64,000 nt of DNA from Mycobacterium deserti (GCF_025345615.1 NZ_JAODWD010000002.1:186001-250000); one strand, 5' to 3'; shown: positions 49,486 to 62,394, counted from the stretch's first letter. Made by a program: numbers and translations. Notes: a model not told the origin generated them from the sequence alone.

Positions 49486-50013
49486 TCAGTTGACACGATC
49501 CTGACTGATCTTGGCGAGTTGCTCGGTGACCGTGCACAGGTCGGGCAGCATCGCCGGGTTCATCGTCTGGATCGACCAGGTGATGACGTCCTCGCCCTTG
49601 GCCACGTAGATGCTGCACGCGTTGCCGTCGGAGGCCTTGAAGCCTTTGTTTCCGTCCACCGACAGCTCGGTCAGCGCGCGTCCGGCCTGCTCCTCCAAGG
49701 TCCGTTCGGTGTCCATGTCGCTGCCCCGGTACCACCACGTGGAGATGCCCATGCCGGCGCCGACCGTGCCGAAGACCGTGTTCTCCTGCCAGAAACAGCC
49801 GGCGTCACTGACGACGGCTTTGGCGAACATCGCCGTGCCGACGGCCTTGGTGATGTCGTCGTCGGTCACGCCGTTGCAGTCACCGCTACGGAAGCCGTCG
49901 GCCACCGGTGCCGCCGAGGTCGACGGCGTGGGAGGTTGCGGATCCGAGCCGCATCCGGCCAGCGCGAGCGCTGCCAAGGCGACGATGCACATCTTCCGCG
50001 CGGACATCGTCAC
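49486..50013 (-). CDS. DUF3558 lipoprotein
   Basis: A 175-residue exported lipoprotein. Signal MCIVALAALALAGC with the lipidated Cys, then a Pro/Ser/Thr linker and a folded domain with four cysteines (GDCNG, AGCFW, NACSI, DLCTV) in the DUF3558 arrangement (FWQENTVFGTVGAG). Function unknown. The GTG at 50013 overlaps the upstream stop as GTGA, so it is coupled to the second lipoprotein gene. Confidence 0.87.
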   Translation of the reverse strand: MTMSARKMCIVALAALALAGCGSDPQPPTPSTSAAPVADGFRSGDCNGVTDDDITKAVGTAMFAKAVVSDAGCFWQENTVFGTVGAGMGISTWWYRGSDMDTERTLEEQAGRALTELSVDGNKGFKASDGNACSIYVAKGEDVITWSIQTMNPAMLPDLCTVTEQLAKISQDRVN

Positions 50014-50543
50014 AAGTCCGCCTGCAACGTGGCCGACAACAATCTCTCGGCATCCCTGCACGGGTCGCCGTTGGATTGATCACGCAGTTGCACCCACCAA
50101 CTCAGGACCCCGGTGCCTGCCGCGGCGGTGGCCGAGCAGGCAACGCCGTTGGTGTCCCGCCGGGCCAGGAACGCTTGGTGCCGTTCGACGACGGTGTCGG
50201 TGATCGTCGCTCCGCGCTCGGCGGCGAGGTCGCGTTCGCGGTCGACGTTTCCCGACTCGAACCAGGAGAAGATGACGTCGATGTTCTGCGTATCGCGTGA
50301 GAGCACGTACTGGCAGACGGCGCCGCTGTAGGGGCGGACGATGTGCTCGGCGCCCATGACCTCCTGGACCGAGGTGTCCTGCAGTAACCCGCAGCGGTCG
50401 TCGACGTAGCCGTAACTACGGTCGGGATCCGGCACCGTCGGCTGAGCCCGCTCCGCGGTGCCGCCTACGGTCTGCGAGCAACTCGCGACGGTCATCATCG
50501 CGGTGACCGCCGCGACAGCAATCGAGCCGACACGCAGGAGCAT
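50010..50543 (-). CDS. DUF3558-like lipoprotein
   Basis: A 177-residue exported lipoprotein, related in plan to its downstream partner: lipobox VASC (Cys22), a Thr/Pro linker, then DDRCGLL, GAVCQYVLS, VACSATAAA and DPCRDAERLL with paired cysteines. The pair probably arose by tandem duplication and may form a complex at the cell surface. Function unknown. It is divergent from the DUF3060 pair with an 87-base gap that shows no clear palindrome. Confidence 0.83.
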   Translation of the reverse strand: MLLRVGSIAVAAVTAMMTVASCSQTVGGTAERAQPTVPDPDRSYGYVDDRCGLLQDTSVQEVMGAEHIVRPYSGAVCQYVLSRDTQNIDVIFSWFESGNVDRERDLAAERGATITDTVVERHQAFLARRDTNGVACSATAAAGTGVLSWWVQLRDQSNGDPCRDAERLLSATLQADL

Positions 50544-50630
50544 CGCCGCTCACGCTACCCAGGGCCGACCCGATTGGCGACTCGGCAGAAGCCCTGCAAC
50601 TGTCCCCGCCGAAGACGTACTCTTCCACCC

Positions 50631-51074
50631 ATGATGTGGACTGTGGCTACCCGGTCTTTAGCGGCATGCGTGGTTTCGTTGCCGGTCGCACTGGCGGCGG
50701 GAGCACCAGCGGCAGATGCGCAACCGGCCGGGGTCTGCAACCCGTTGGCGCGCACCTGCGCCGACAACGCTGTCGTCGGCGCCCACGTCCAAGGCGACAC
50801 CCACATCACCGGTATCAACCTCGCCCAGACGGTGGATTGCAACAACCGCACACTGCTGGTGAACGGCAGAGGCAACCAGATCACTGCGCTGGGCACCTGC
50901 TGGGCGGTGACGATCCAGGGCGACTCGAACGTCGTCGTCGCCGACAACGTGATCAACGACATCACGGTGTACGGCTGGGATCAGCTGGTGCTCTACAAGA
51001 ACGGAGTGCCCAAAGTGTGGGACCGCGGGCGCGAACTGGGCATGACGAACCGCATCGACCGCGTGCCTGCGTGA
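50631..51074 (+). CDS. Secreted DUF3060 protein
   Basis: A 147-residue exported protein. Signal peptide from ATG 50631 (RSLAACVVSLPVALAAGAPAADA, about 33 residues), then a repeat of short beta strands (NCNNRTLLVNGRGNQITALGTCWAVTIQGDSNVVVAD-type units, split over two pairs of cysteines), which should form a small beta-helix. The DUF3060 family is common in mycobacteria, function unknown. Coupled to the next gene by GTGA overlap. Confidence 0.85.
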   Translation: MMWTVATRSLAACVVSLPVALAAGAPAADAQPAGVCNPLARTCADNAVVGAHVQGDTHITGINLAQTVDCNNRTLLVNGRGNQITALGTCWAVTIQGDSNVVVADNVINDITVYGWDQLVLYKNGVPKVWDRGRELGMTNRIDRVPA

Positions 51075-51466
51075 ACGTGCGCACCTACCTCATCGCCGCC
51101 GCCGCCGCTGCCGTTCTCACCGGATGCGGCTCGCAGAGCGGCGACAGCAACAGCCCGGCCGCGACGGCGGGCTCGTCCGGCGCCCAGGTCGAGATCGCCA
51201 ACACGATCAACTACGGCTCGTTCGGCACCACCGCCGACATCGACTGCGCCGACGGGAAATCATTGAACATCGGCGGCTCGAACAACACCCTGACCGTCAA
51301 GGGCACATGCGCGAACGTCAACATCGGCGGCGCGGACAACAAGGTCACCTTCGACCGGATCGACAAAGAGATCAGCGTCGTCGGCCTGAACAACACTGTG
51401 ACTTACTCCGACGGCGAGCCGAAGGTCAACGACACCGGTAGCAACAACAAGATCGGCAAGGGCTGA
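51071..51466 (+). CDS. DUF3060 lipoprotein
   Basis: A 131-residue lipoprotein: signal MNVRTYLIAAAAAAVLTGC (lipidated Cys19), Ser/Asn linker, then the same beta-repeat (DCADGKSLNIGGSNNTLTV, TCANVNIGGADNKVTF, ISVVGLNNTVTYSDGEP). It has a cysteine pair like its partner. The GTG at 51071 overlaps the upstream stop. One member is free and one anchored, which suggests they act together outside the cell. Confidence 0.85.
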   Translation: MNVRTYLIAAAAAAVLTGCGSQSGDSNSPAATAGSSGAQVEIANTINYGSFGTTADIDCADGKSLNIGGSNNTLTVKGTCANVNIGGADNKVTFDRIDKEISVVGLNNTVTYSDGEPKVNDTGSNNKIGKG

Positions 51467-51470
51467 CGCG

Positions 51471-52262
51471 TCAGGCCTTCGCGCCGTGCCTGCCCGCGCC
51501 GGCCGCGAATCGTGCGGCGCCCTGCAGTGATTCCGCGGCCACTCGCGACATGCTCCCGAACTCGAAGTCCATGGCTTCGGCCTCGGAGCGGCCCCATTGG
51601 TTGAACATCGACAGCCGGTCGGCGCGCATGCATTGCTGCGGGAATTCGGCGAGTTCGGCGGCGAGCTCCTCGGCGCGTTGGCGCGCTTGACCTTTCGGCA
51701 CGACGCGATTGGCCAACCCCATGGCCACCGCCTCGCCGGCATCGACCCCGCGGCCGGTCAGGATCATGTCCATGGCGCGGCTGTGCCCGATCAGCCGGGG
51801 CAATCGCACGGTGCCGCCGTCGATCAGCGGGACGCCCCATCGGCGGCAGAAGACGCCCATGATGGCGTCCTCCTCGACCACCCGCATGTCGCACCAGAGC
51901 GCCAATTCGAGCCCGCCCGCGACGGCGTGTCCGCTGACGGCGGCGATCACCGGTTTTGACAGCACCATCCGGCTCGGGCCCATCGGTCCGGGGCCCGTGC
52001 GGTGTACGGGGTTGGCGTCCGGTGTGCCAAATGCCTTGAGATCAGCTCCCGCACAGAACGTTCCGTTGTCGCCCCACAACACCGCCACCGCCGCCGATTC
52101 GTCCTTGTCGAACTCGTCGAACGCGGCGTACAGCCCCGCGGCGGCAGGCCCGTTGACGGCGTTGCGAGCCGCGGGCCGGTTCATGATGACCGTCGTCACC
52201 GGCCCGTTGCGTTCGACGCGTACGCCACCGGCCGCCTCGCCAGTGCCCGCTGAATCTGTCAT
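51471..52262 (-). CDS. Enoyl-CoA hydratase/isomerase family protein (first copy)
   Basis: A 263-residue crotonase-fold protein acting on acyl-CoA. The oxyanion hole regions are NGTFCAGADLKAFG and SGHAVAGGLELALWCD; catalytic-type acidic residues fall in RWGVPLIDGGTVRLPRLIG. The ATG at 52262 overlaps the PaaX stop as ATGA. It is the last of four coupled genes (acyl-CoA dehydrogenase, crotonase, PaaX, this one), so it should join a small acyl-CoA degradation pathway. Substrate unknown. Confidence 0.92.
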   Translation of the reverse strand: MTDSAGTGEAAGGVRVERNGPVTTVIMNRPAARNAVNGPAAAGLYAAFDEFDKDESAAVAVLWGDNGTFCAGADLKAFGTPDANPVHRTGPGPMGPSRMVLSKPVIAAVSGHAVAGGLELALWCDMRVVEEDAIMGVFCRRWGVPLIDGGTVRLPRLIGHSRAMDMILTGRGVDAGEAVAMGLANRVVPKGQARQRAEELAAELAEFPQQCMRADRLSMFNQWGRSEAEAMDFEFGSMSRVAAESLQGAARFAAGAGRHGAKA

Positions 52263-52993
52263 GTCGCCTCCATCAGTCGGTCGGTCTCGCGCCGCGAAGA
52301 CAGCTCCGCGGCGAAGTCGGTATAGGCCCCCCGCAACATGTCGCCCGGCCAATCCGCCGGTAGCAGCTCGGCGGGCAGCACCGGATCGGTCAGCAGGTGA
52401 CGCACCATCCCGGCGGCCGTGACGAAGCGCCCCGGAACGTCGGCGGCAGAGGCCATCTCGCCCAGCAGCGTGTGACCGGCGCGCGCCCATGCCTGCAGAT
52501 CCCACAACTCGGCCGCCAGCTCGGCGGAGTTGCCGTCGCGCGCATGCAGCACACGCACCCGGTTGGCGACGTCGGCCGGCAACTCGGTATCGAGGTTGTC
52601 GGGCCGTAGCCACACCCCCTCGCGAAGCTCTCCGAAGCGGTTGTCCTGCAATGTACTTCGAAGTGCGGCCCGGCTGCGGGCATCCACACCCACGCTGGTG
52701 ATCACCAGCGTCGTCCAGGTGCCGTCCCACGGGCGCACCCCGGGGTTGATCGCGGCGTCCTGACGCTTCTGACGGGCCAGCAGCCGGTCGGACAACCGGT
52801 AGCCGTCGCGCGAGCGGACCAGGTCGCCTGCGCTGACCATGCGCGTTAGCGCCACCCGCACGGTGGGCTCGCGGATGTCGAAATCGGCTGTCAGGCGGAT
52901 GAGTTCGCTGGCGGTTGCCCACGCCGGGTGCGCACCGAGCAGCACGCTGAGCACGACCGATCTGGCCGTCAACCTCGACAGCGTGTTCGGCAT
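52259..52993 (-). CDS. PaaX family transcriptional regulator
   Basis: A 244-residue regulator with an N-terminal winged helix (SVVLSVLLGAHPAWATASELIRLTADFDIREPTVRVALTRM) and the PaaX C-terminal domain (WDGTWTTLVITSVGVDARSRAALRSTLQDNRFGELREGVWLRP). PaaX represses phenylacetate genes and responds to phenylacetyl-CoA; relatives respond to other acyl-CoAs. Here it is inside a four-gene acyl-CoA operon, with TGATG and ATGA overlaps to both neighbours, so it likely regulates its own operon. Confidence 0.92.
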   Translation of the reverse strand: MPNTLSRLTARSVVLSVLLGAHPAWATASELIRLTADFDIREPTVRVALTRMVSAGDLVRSRDGYRLSDRLLARQKRQDAAINPGVRPWDGTWTTLVITSVGVDARSRAALRSTLQDNRFGELREGVWLRPDNLDTELPADVANRVRVLHARDGNSAELAAELWDLQAWARAGHTLLGEMASAADVPGRFVTAAGMVRHLLTDPVLPAELLPADWPGDMLRGAYTDFAAELSSRRETDRLMEAT

Positions 52994-53931
52994 CAGACCC
53001 CGGACGCCTTGCGGCCGTGGTCGCCGAACGGTTCATCGCGCTGGCGGACCGCTTCGCGGAATCCGTGCTCCCGCGATTGTGCGACGAACGCGTGTCCCTC
53101 GGGCGTGTGCCGGGCGATGCCGTCGAACACGGTCGAGATCATCGCGCTGTTGGCGACGCCCTGGTTCAGCAGCGCGGAGTTCATGGCGAGCTTGACCATG
53201 ATGAGCTGGTTGATCGGCACCGCGGCGATGCGCTCGACCAGCCGCTCGGTGCGTTCGTCGAGATCTTCGGGAGCCGGCGCCTCGACCGCCAGACCCCACT
53301 CGGCGGCTTGCGCCCCGGTGATGGAATCACCGGTCAGGAGAAGTCGTTTGGCTCGCTGGTCGCCCAGCCGGTGCGCCCACATGCCCGCTGCGGGAACACC
53401 CCACACGCGGGTTGGTGGGTATCCGATCTTGGCGTCGGCCGCGGCGATCACCTGGTCGGCGTGCAGCGCGATGTCGGTGCCGCCCGCCACGCAGTAACCG
53501 TGGATCTTCACCACGGTGGGCTTGTCGGCGTGCATGAGGCTCGAGAAGCCGCGGACGAACCGGCTCATCATCTGGTAGTCGATCATCGGGTCCCACGGCT
53601 GATCGGGCAGATGGTTGACGGCCTGCGTCCTGCCTGACAGCACTGTGTCCTTATACGGGCTACCGCCACCCGCGGACGCCGACCCCTCTGCGTACGCCGA
53701 CAGATCGAATCCGGCGCAAAACCCCTCTCCGCGACCGGAAACCAGGATCACATGCACGTTCGGGTCGAGGTCGGCACGCTCCACCAGCGCCGACAACTCC
53801 AGCGGCGTGTCTGCGACGATCGCGTTGCCCTTCTCGGGCCGGTTGAAGGTGATGCGCGCAACCCGGTCGGTGACCTCGTAGGTCATTGTCTTCAAGTTGT
53901 CGAAGTCGACGGGCCTGATCGCGTGCGTCAT
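52993..53931 (-). CDS. Enoyl-CoA hydratase/isomerase family protein (second copy)
   Basis: A 312-residue crotonase. The core signatures are RGEGFCAGFDLSAYAEG and HGYCVAGGTDIALHADQVIAA, and GVPAAGMWAHRLGDQRAKRLLLTG. It is longer than a minimal crotonase, with an insert after LSAYAEG (residues 95-125). The ATG at 53931 overlaps the dehydrogenase stop (ATGA). Its translation start follows a 27-base tandem duplication that also carries GAGGAGG, so the ribosome-binding site is doubled. Confidence 0.92.
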   Translation of the reverse strand: MTHAIRPVDFDNLKTMTYEVTDRVARITFNRPEKGNAIVADTPLELSALVERADLDPNVHVILVSGRGEGFCAGFDLSAYAEGSASAGGGSPYKDTVLSGRTQAVNHLPDQPWDPMIDYQMMSRFVRGFSSLMHADKPTVVKIHGYCVAGGTDIALHADQVIAAADAKIGYPPTRVWGVPAAGMWAHRLGDQRAKRLLLTGDSITGAQAAEWGLAVEAPAPEDLDERTERLVERIAAVPINQLIMVKLAMNSALLNQGVANSAMISTVFDGIARHTPEGHAFVAQSREHGFREAVRQRDEPFGDHGRKASGV

Positions 53932-55610
53932 CCTGCGTCTGTCCTCCTCGCGTGCGGAGCTGCGTCTGTCCTCCTCGCGTCCGGGGCCTTGACCAACGCC
54001 CGCTCCAGGATCGGCGAGAGATCCAATCCGATCGGCATGGTTCCGAACGCGCCGCCCCACTGCCCACCCAGCCGAGTGGCGAGGAAGGCCTCGGCGACGG
54101 CCGGGTGGCCGTGACGCACCAGTAGCGAACCCTGGAGCGCCAGGCAGATGTCTTCGGCGACCTTGCGCGCCCGGTACTGAATGGTCTCCAGATCCCCGAG
54201 TGCGATCCTCAACGCGTCGACGCGGGCGTCCAGTCGCGCGTCCTGCCCGGCGGCGATGGCGAGTTCGTCGAACAGCACCTCAATGCATTCGGGTCGAGTT
54301 GCCATGGCGCGCAACGTATCCAGAGCGCTGACATTGCCGGATCCCTCCCAGATTCCCATCAGTGGGGCTTCGCGGTAGAGCCTCGGCATGCCCGACTCCT
54401 CGACGTAACCGTTGCCGCCGAGGCATTCCATCGCTTCCGCGGCGTGCGGAGTGGCCCGCTTGCATACCCAGTACTTGCTGGCGGCGAGCCCGATGCGCCG
54501 CAGCAGCGCCTCGCGGTCGTCACCGCGCACTGCGGCGTCGGTGGCCCCGGCCATCCGCATCGCGACGATGGTCGCGCCCTCGGCCTCGACGGCCAGGTCC
54601 GCGAGCACATTGCGCATCAGCGGCTGATCGATCAAGTACTCGCCGAACGTTTTTCGATGCTGTGCGTGATGAATTGCCCGGGCCAGCCCGGAACGCATGC
54701 TGGTAGCACTGCCCAAGGTGCAGTCCAGCCGCGTCAGGTTGACCATCTCGATGATGGTCGCAACGCCCCGGCCTTCCTCGCCGACCAGCCAGGCGGTGGC
54801 GCCGTCGTACTCCACCTCACTCGAGGCATTCGCGTGATTGCCGAGCTTGTCCTTGAGGCGCTGCAGGAACATCCGGTTTCGGGTGCCGTCGGGCAGGATC
54901 CTGGGCAGCAGGAAACAGGACAACCCGCCGGGCGCCTGCGCGAGCACGAGGAAGATGTCGCACATCGGCGCGGAGGTGAACCACTTGTGGCCGGTGAGGC
55001 GGTAGCTGCCGTCGGCATTCCGCGTCGCCTGCGTCGTGCCTGCCCGCACGTCGGAACCGCCCTGCTTCTCGGTCATCGACATGCCCGCGGTGATGCCCAG
55101 CTTTGTGGTTGCCGGCTTGAGTTCGGGGTCGTAGCGCCGACTGGTCAGCAGCGGCTCGTAAACCCGTGCGAGGTCGGCGTTGTGGCGAAGCGCGGGGACG
55201 ACGGCGTACGTCATCGAGATGGGACAGACGTGGCCCGGCTCCGGCGTCCACGCCGACATCTTCGCGGCTCGAACGACGTGGGCGCCCGGCCGGTCGTCGG
55301 CCCACGGCGCCGCATGCAGGCCGTGTCGGATCGCGGCAGTCATCAGCTCGTGGTAAGCGGGGTCGTATTCGACCTCGTCGACGCGATGCCCGTAGCGGTC
55401 GTGGGTGCGCAGGATCGGCTGGTTACGGTCGGCCAACTCGCCCCATCGCTGCGCCTGCTGCGAGCCGCCGAGCGCACCCACATCGGCGACCTCCTCGAGG
55501 CCCCACTGGCCGCCCTCGCGGATCAGCGCCTCGGTGAGCGCCGGCGCCGTCGCGGGGTTGTAATCCTCCAGCAGCGGGACCTGATTGGTGACGACATGGG
55601 TGTCTGGCAT
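53928..55610 (-). CDS. Acyl-CoA dehydrogenase, AidB-like
   Basis: A 560-residue FAD enzyme of the long AidB subgroup. The signatures are MTEKQGGSDVRAGTT, KWFTSAPMCDIFLVLAQAPGG, GGNGYVEESGMPRLYREAPL with IWEGSGNV, the AidB-type end region; 540-560 residues fits AidB (about 540) rather than the 380-residue fatty-acid enzymes. In the operon with two crotonases a role in acyl-CoA oxidation is more likely than DNA-alkylation protection. The last 20 residues (APDARRTDAAPHARRTDAG) are the product of the tandem duplication. Confidence 0.92.
   Translation of the reverse strand: MPDTHVVTNQVPLLEDYNPATAPALTEALIREGGQWGLEEVADVGALGGSQQAQRWGELADRNQPILRTHDRYGHRVDEVEYDPAYHELMTAAIRHGLHAAPWADDRPGAHVVRAAKMSAWTPEPGHVCPISMTYAVVPALRHNADLARVYEPLLTSRRYDPELKPATTKLGITAGMSMTEKQGGSDVRAGTTQATRNADGSYRLTGHKWFTSAPMCDIFLVLAQAPGGLSCFLLPRILPDGTRNRMFLQRLKDKLGNHANASSEVEYDGATAWLVGEEGRGVATIIEMVNLTRLDCTLGSATSMRSGLARAIHHAQHRKTFGEYLIDQPLMRNVLADLAVEAEGATIVAMRMAGATDAAVRGDDREALLRRIGLAASKYWVCKRATPHAAEAMECLGGNGYVEESGMPRLYREAPLMGIWEGSGNVSALDTLRAMATRPECIEVLFDELAIAAGQDARLDARVDALRIALGDLETIQYRARKVAEDICLALQGSLLVRHGHPAVAEAFLATRLGGQWGGAFGTMPIGLDLSPILERALVKAPDARRTDAAPHARRTDAG
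53933..53986 (-). repeat. 27-base tandem duplication at the end of the acyl-CoA dehydrogenase gene
   Basis: Two copies of CTGCGTCTGTCCTCCTCGCG plus TGCGGAG/TCCGGGG, 27 bases apart. Each carries GAGGAGGA on the minus strand, a ribosome-binding-like sequence for the following crotonase gene. In the dehydrogenase it adds a second DARRTDA-like unit to the C-terminus. Confidence 0.9.
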
Positions 55611-55617
55611 CCCTCGA

Positions 55618-55655
55618 TATTACAGTTTCCCGACAGCCGCACAAGAGTTGTAATA
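55618..55655. promoter_or_regulatory. Inverted repeat upstream of the acyl-CoA operon
   Basis: TATTACA (55618-55624) and TGTAATA (55649-55655) form a perfect 7-base inverted repeat with 24 bases between, starting 7 bases before the dehydrogenase start. The spaced half-sites are more like PaaX-type sites, which have long spacers, than TetR ones. The AT-rich half-sites may overlap the promoter. Confidence 0.5.
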
Positions 55656-55683
55656 CTGAATACACCCGCATCCGCGGATCAGA

Positions 55684-56781
55684 TCACGATTCGCTCGCGG
55701 CGACGGACGCACTGGCGGCCCTGGCCGCCGACCGCCTGCTGGATCGCGCGTTGATGCGCGCGATGACCAACAGGACAACGACGGCGAGCGCCCAGCCGAG
55801 CAGGATGTCGATGACGTAGTGCTCGGCGGTGTACACCAGCGTGAAAGCCATGACGAGCGGATAGGCGACGAGGAGCGGTCGCCAGCCACGGTGTACCCGG
55901 TTCCAGAGGAACATCGCCACGGCGGCGGTCATGCCGGCGTGCAGCGACGGGATGGCCGCGACGAGGTTGACGCTGGCCTGGCCCTGGTCGAGCAGCGCGG
56001 TGGCCGAGTGCAGATTCAGCTTGCCCCAGCCGCGCCCGACGATCCGCTCGATCCATCCGTTGGCGCCGTCCTGGGTCGCCTGCATCGCGCCGAGCAACCC
56101 GCCATCGGGCACTCCACGTGCCGACTTGAACATGCACCCGGGGTTGGCGGGGCCGTCGGCGACGTCGGAGGGTGTGCAACGGGCGGCGGCCCAGGGCGGC
56201 GCGGCAGGCACGATCGCGTAGATCGCCAAGCCGGCGGCGGAGAGACCGACGAACAGCCGGATGAAGGCCTTCCATTCCTCGCGGTCTCGTAGCCACAGCG
56301 CCGCCGCCACCACATACGGAAGGATGAAGAACGACATGTAGACGCCGCTGATGACAACTTCCCACCAGGGCGGGTGGGGAAGCTTCAGTTCCTCCTGGAG
56401 CCAGACGGTCGGCACCGTCCCGAAGAACAGCCAACGGTCCACCTCGGCCGGCCACTCCCACAGAGTCGGCCGGCCGATCATGTCCGCGGCGCCTCTGCTG
56501 AGGTCGTAAGCGATGAGCACCAGCGCGAACGGCAGCCAGTCACGGACGATGTAGAGGATGCGACGGCCCTGGCCGATGCTGGCGGCGGCCAGACCGGTGC
56601 AGACGTAGAGCAGGACCAGTTCGCGGTTGAACGCGAAGCCGTCGGTCACCGTCCGGTAGACGATGACGGCGGCCCAAACGACGATCGCGGTCCATCGGGC
56701 GATCGCCATCCGACGGACGCGCCTCTGGTCGGGCACCGCCGCCGGGGCTACCGCAGTCGCTGATTCCTCAACCGCGGTCAT
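55684..56781 (-). CDS. PAP2-family membrane phosphatase
   Basis: A 365-residue protein with about seven membrane segments and two PAP2 motifs: AIPSLHAGM (catalytic His near residue 280) and AEHYVIDILLGW (His and Asp near 325). This is the arrangement of inositol-phosphorylceramide-synthase-like PAP2 enzymes (motif C1 KxxxxxxRP is not obvious). It would work on a lipid phosphate or transfer a head group in the membrane. It begins MTAVEESATAVAPAAVPDQRR. The substrate is unknown. Confidence 0.88.
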   Translation of the reverse strand: MTAVEESATAVAPAAVPDQRRVRRMAIARWTAIVVWAAVIVYRTVTDGFAFNRELVLLYVCTGLAAASIGQGRRILYIVRDWLPFALVLIAYDLSRGAADMIGRPTLWEWPAEVDRWLFFGTVPTVWLQEELKLPHPPWWEVVISGVYMSFFILPYVVAAALWLRDREEWKAFIRLFVGLSAAGLAIYAIVPAAPPWAAARCTPSDVADGPANPGCMFKSARGVPDGGLLGAMQATQDGANGWIERIVGRGWGKLNLHSATALLDQGQASVNLVAAIPSLHAGMTAAVAMFLWNRVHRGWRPLLVAYPLVMAFTLVYTAEHYVIDILLGWALAVVVLLVIARINARSSRRSAARAASASVAASES

Positions 56782-56847
56782 TCAGCCGAGATTAGTTCAA
56801 CTCGGCGCAACCGTTTGTTGGAGGGGCGTTCAGTTAACGGATCGTGA

Positions 56848-57600
56848 TCAGCCGACGTGTTCGCGCAGAAAAGCGATGTCGTCCTTGCGGCCGTCGTCAG
56901 AGGTCTCGCAGATGACCGGCGCGTCGGCGGCCTTGACCACGGCGACCAGCAACTGGGGATCGATCTGGCCGGTGCCGAAGTTCGCGTGGCGGTCAGCACC
57001 GGAGCCTGCGGCGTCGCGGGAGTCGTTGCAGTGCACCAGGTCGATGCGGCCGGTGAGGGCCTTGATGCGCTCGACGGCGTCGATCAGCGCCTCACCCGCC
57101 GCCCACGCGTGGCAGGTGTCCAGGCAGAACCCGATGCCGCTGTCACCGATGTGGTCCCACAGTCGGCCGATCGTGTCGAAGTGTCGTGCCATCGCATGGT
57201 CACCGCCCGCGGTGTTCTCCAGGTACACCTGCACGTCGGTCTCGAGATAGTCCAGCGCCTTGGCCCACCGCTCGAAGCCGGCCTCCCAGTCCTTGTCGTC
57301 GGCATGACCGCCGTGCACGATGACCGCGGTCGCGTTGATCTCGGCCGCGGCGTCGCAGGTGTCCTGCAGGATCTTGCGCGACGGGATGCGGACACGATTG
57401 TTGGCCGAAGCGACGTTGATCAGGTACGGCGCATGCACATACAGCGGCATGCTCGCCGCCTTGAGCACCTCGGCGTCTTCTCGCGGTTTCGGCTTCTTCC
57501 AGCTCTGCGGGTTGCCGAGAAAGAACTGCACGACGTCGGCGCCGTCGGCCGCGGCGTCAGCCAGCGGGTCATCTCCGTGGACATGGGAACCGATAAGCAC
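56848..57600 (-). CDS. nfo: Endonuclease IV (AP endonuclease)
   Basis: A 250-residue zinc-dependent AP endonuclease of base-excision repair, with metal ligands in [55 protein letters not shown] and ICETSDDG. It matches the M. tuberculosis end gene (Rv0670). The GTG at 57600 is chosen, since homologs begin MLIGSHV; the frame upstream is open for eight codons. E. coli Nfo is 285 residues; this is the shorter actinobacterial form. Confidence 0.95.
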   Translation of the reverse strand: MLIGSHVHGDDPLADAAADGADVVQFFLGNPQSWKKPKPREDAEVLKAASMPLYVHAPYLINVASANNRVRIPSRKILQDTCDAAAEINATAVIVHGGHADDKDWEAGFERWAKALDYLETDVQVYLENTAGGDHAMARHFDTIGRLWDHIGDSGIGFCLDTCHAWAAGEALIDAVERIKALTGRIDLVHCNDSRDAAGSGADRHANFGTGQIDPQLLVAVVKAADAPVICETSDDGRKDDIAFLREHVG

Positions 57601-57671
57601 GCCGTCGAGTCTAGGCGCGCGCACCGACGCGAATCACGATGAGTTCCATCGGCGCTGTTGGTCTACCTGAC

Positions 57672-58307
57672 ATGCGCAACGATGTGTGGCCGCTGGTGCA
57701 CGCCGAGCGTGCGGCGTTGATCGACGATCTCGAGCGCCTCGATACCGCGCAGTGGGAGACGCCGTCGCTGTGCGAGGGCTGGACGGTGCATGACCTCGTC
57801 GCGCACCGGGTCGATACGGCCATGGCGACGCGCCTGGGCTTCGTTCTCGACATGGCGCGGGCCCGATTCGATTTCGACCGTCAGAACGCGCTCGGCGTCG
57901 CGCGCGCCCGCGGGGCGACACCGCGGGAAACGCTGCAGCGGCTGCGTGAGGTGGCGACGCGGACGACCGCGCCGCCCGCTCCTCGCGACACCCGGCTCGT
58001 CGAGGAGGTCGTCCACGGCGAGGACATCCGACGCCCACTGGGCCTCACCCGTGAGTATCCGGTGCAGGCCGTGCTGCGGTCACTGCGTTACCAGGCCCGC
58101 ACCACCGCATCGTTCGGCGGCGCAAGAGAAGTCGTCGCCCGCGTCCGGCTCGCCGCAACCGACGCCGACCTGGAGCTCGGCGACGGTCCGGAGGTCAGCG
58201 GCCCCGCGCTCGCGCTGCTGCTCGCGATCTCGGGCCGCCGCGTGGCGCTCGACGAACTCGACGGCCCGGGTGTCGATTGTTTGGCTCAGCGACGCGATGG
58301 TCGCTGA
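57672..58307 (+). CDS. DinB/maleylpyruvate isomerase-like family protein
   Basis: A 211-residue protein of the actinobacterial TIGR03083/TIGR03085-like group, a four-helix DinB fold that often binds metal and may use mycothiol. HxxxH-type ligands are in VHDLVAHRVDTAM and in EEVVHGEDIRRPLG. The start at 57672 (MRNDVWPLVHAERAAL) is chosen because family members begin close to the HAER helix; an ATG 11 codons upstream is also possible and neither has a good ribosome-binding site. The enzymatic role is unknown. Confidence 0.82.
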   Translation: MRNDVWPLVHAERAALIDDLERLDTAQWETPSLCEGWTVHDLVAHRVDTAMATRLGFVLDMARARFDFDRQNALGVARARGATPRETLQRLREVATRTTAPPAPRDTRLVEEVVHGEDIRRPLGLTREYPVQAVLRSLRYQARTTASFGGAREVVARVRLAATDADLELGDGPEVSGPALALLLAISGRRVALDELDGPGVDCLAQRRDGR

Positions 58308-58336
58308 AGCGACAATCAATACGACACTCGGCAACG

Positions 58337-58370
58337 AAAAAGCCCCCGCACCGAAGTGCGGGGGCTTTTT
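58337..58370. terminator. Bidirectional terminator between rpoC and the DinB-like gene
   Basis: Perfect 15-base arms (AAAAAGCCCCCGCAC and complement) with a CGAA loop, flanked by A5 and T5 tracts. This is the only terminator in the window with true U tracts in both directions. It ends rpoBC 24 bases past the stop. Confidence 0.95.
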
Positions 58371-58393
58371 CGTACTGGCTCGCAGCCTCGGTC

Positions 58394-62374
<3,981 letters not shown>

Positions 62375-62394
62375 TTAGTAACCAATTGAGGCCG

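Noticed and set aside
52263..53036. Upstream extension of the first crotonase in frame
   Set aside because: It lies under the PaaX gene in another frame and has no crotonase sequence; the ATG at 52262 overlaps the PaaX stop.
56785..56806. GCCGAG-N10-CTCGGC as terminator of the nfo gene
   Set aside because: The stem is only six pairs with a ten-base loop and no U tract, so it is too weak to call.
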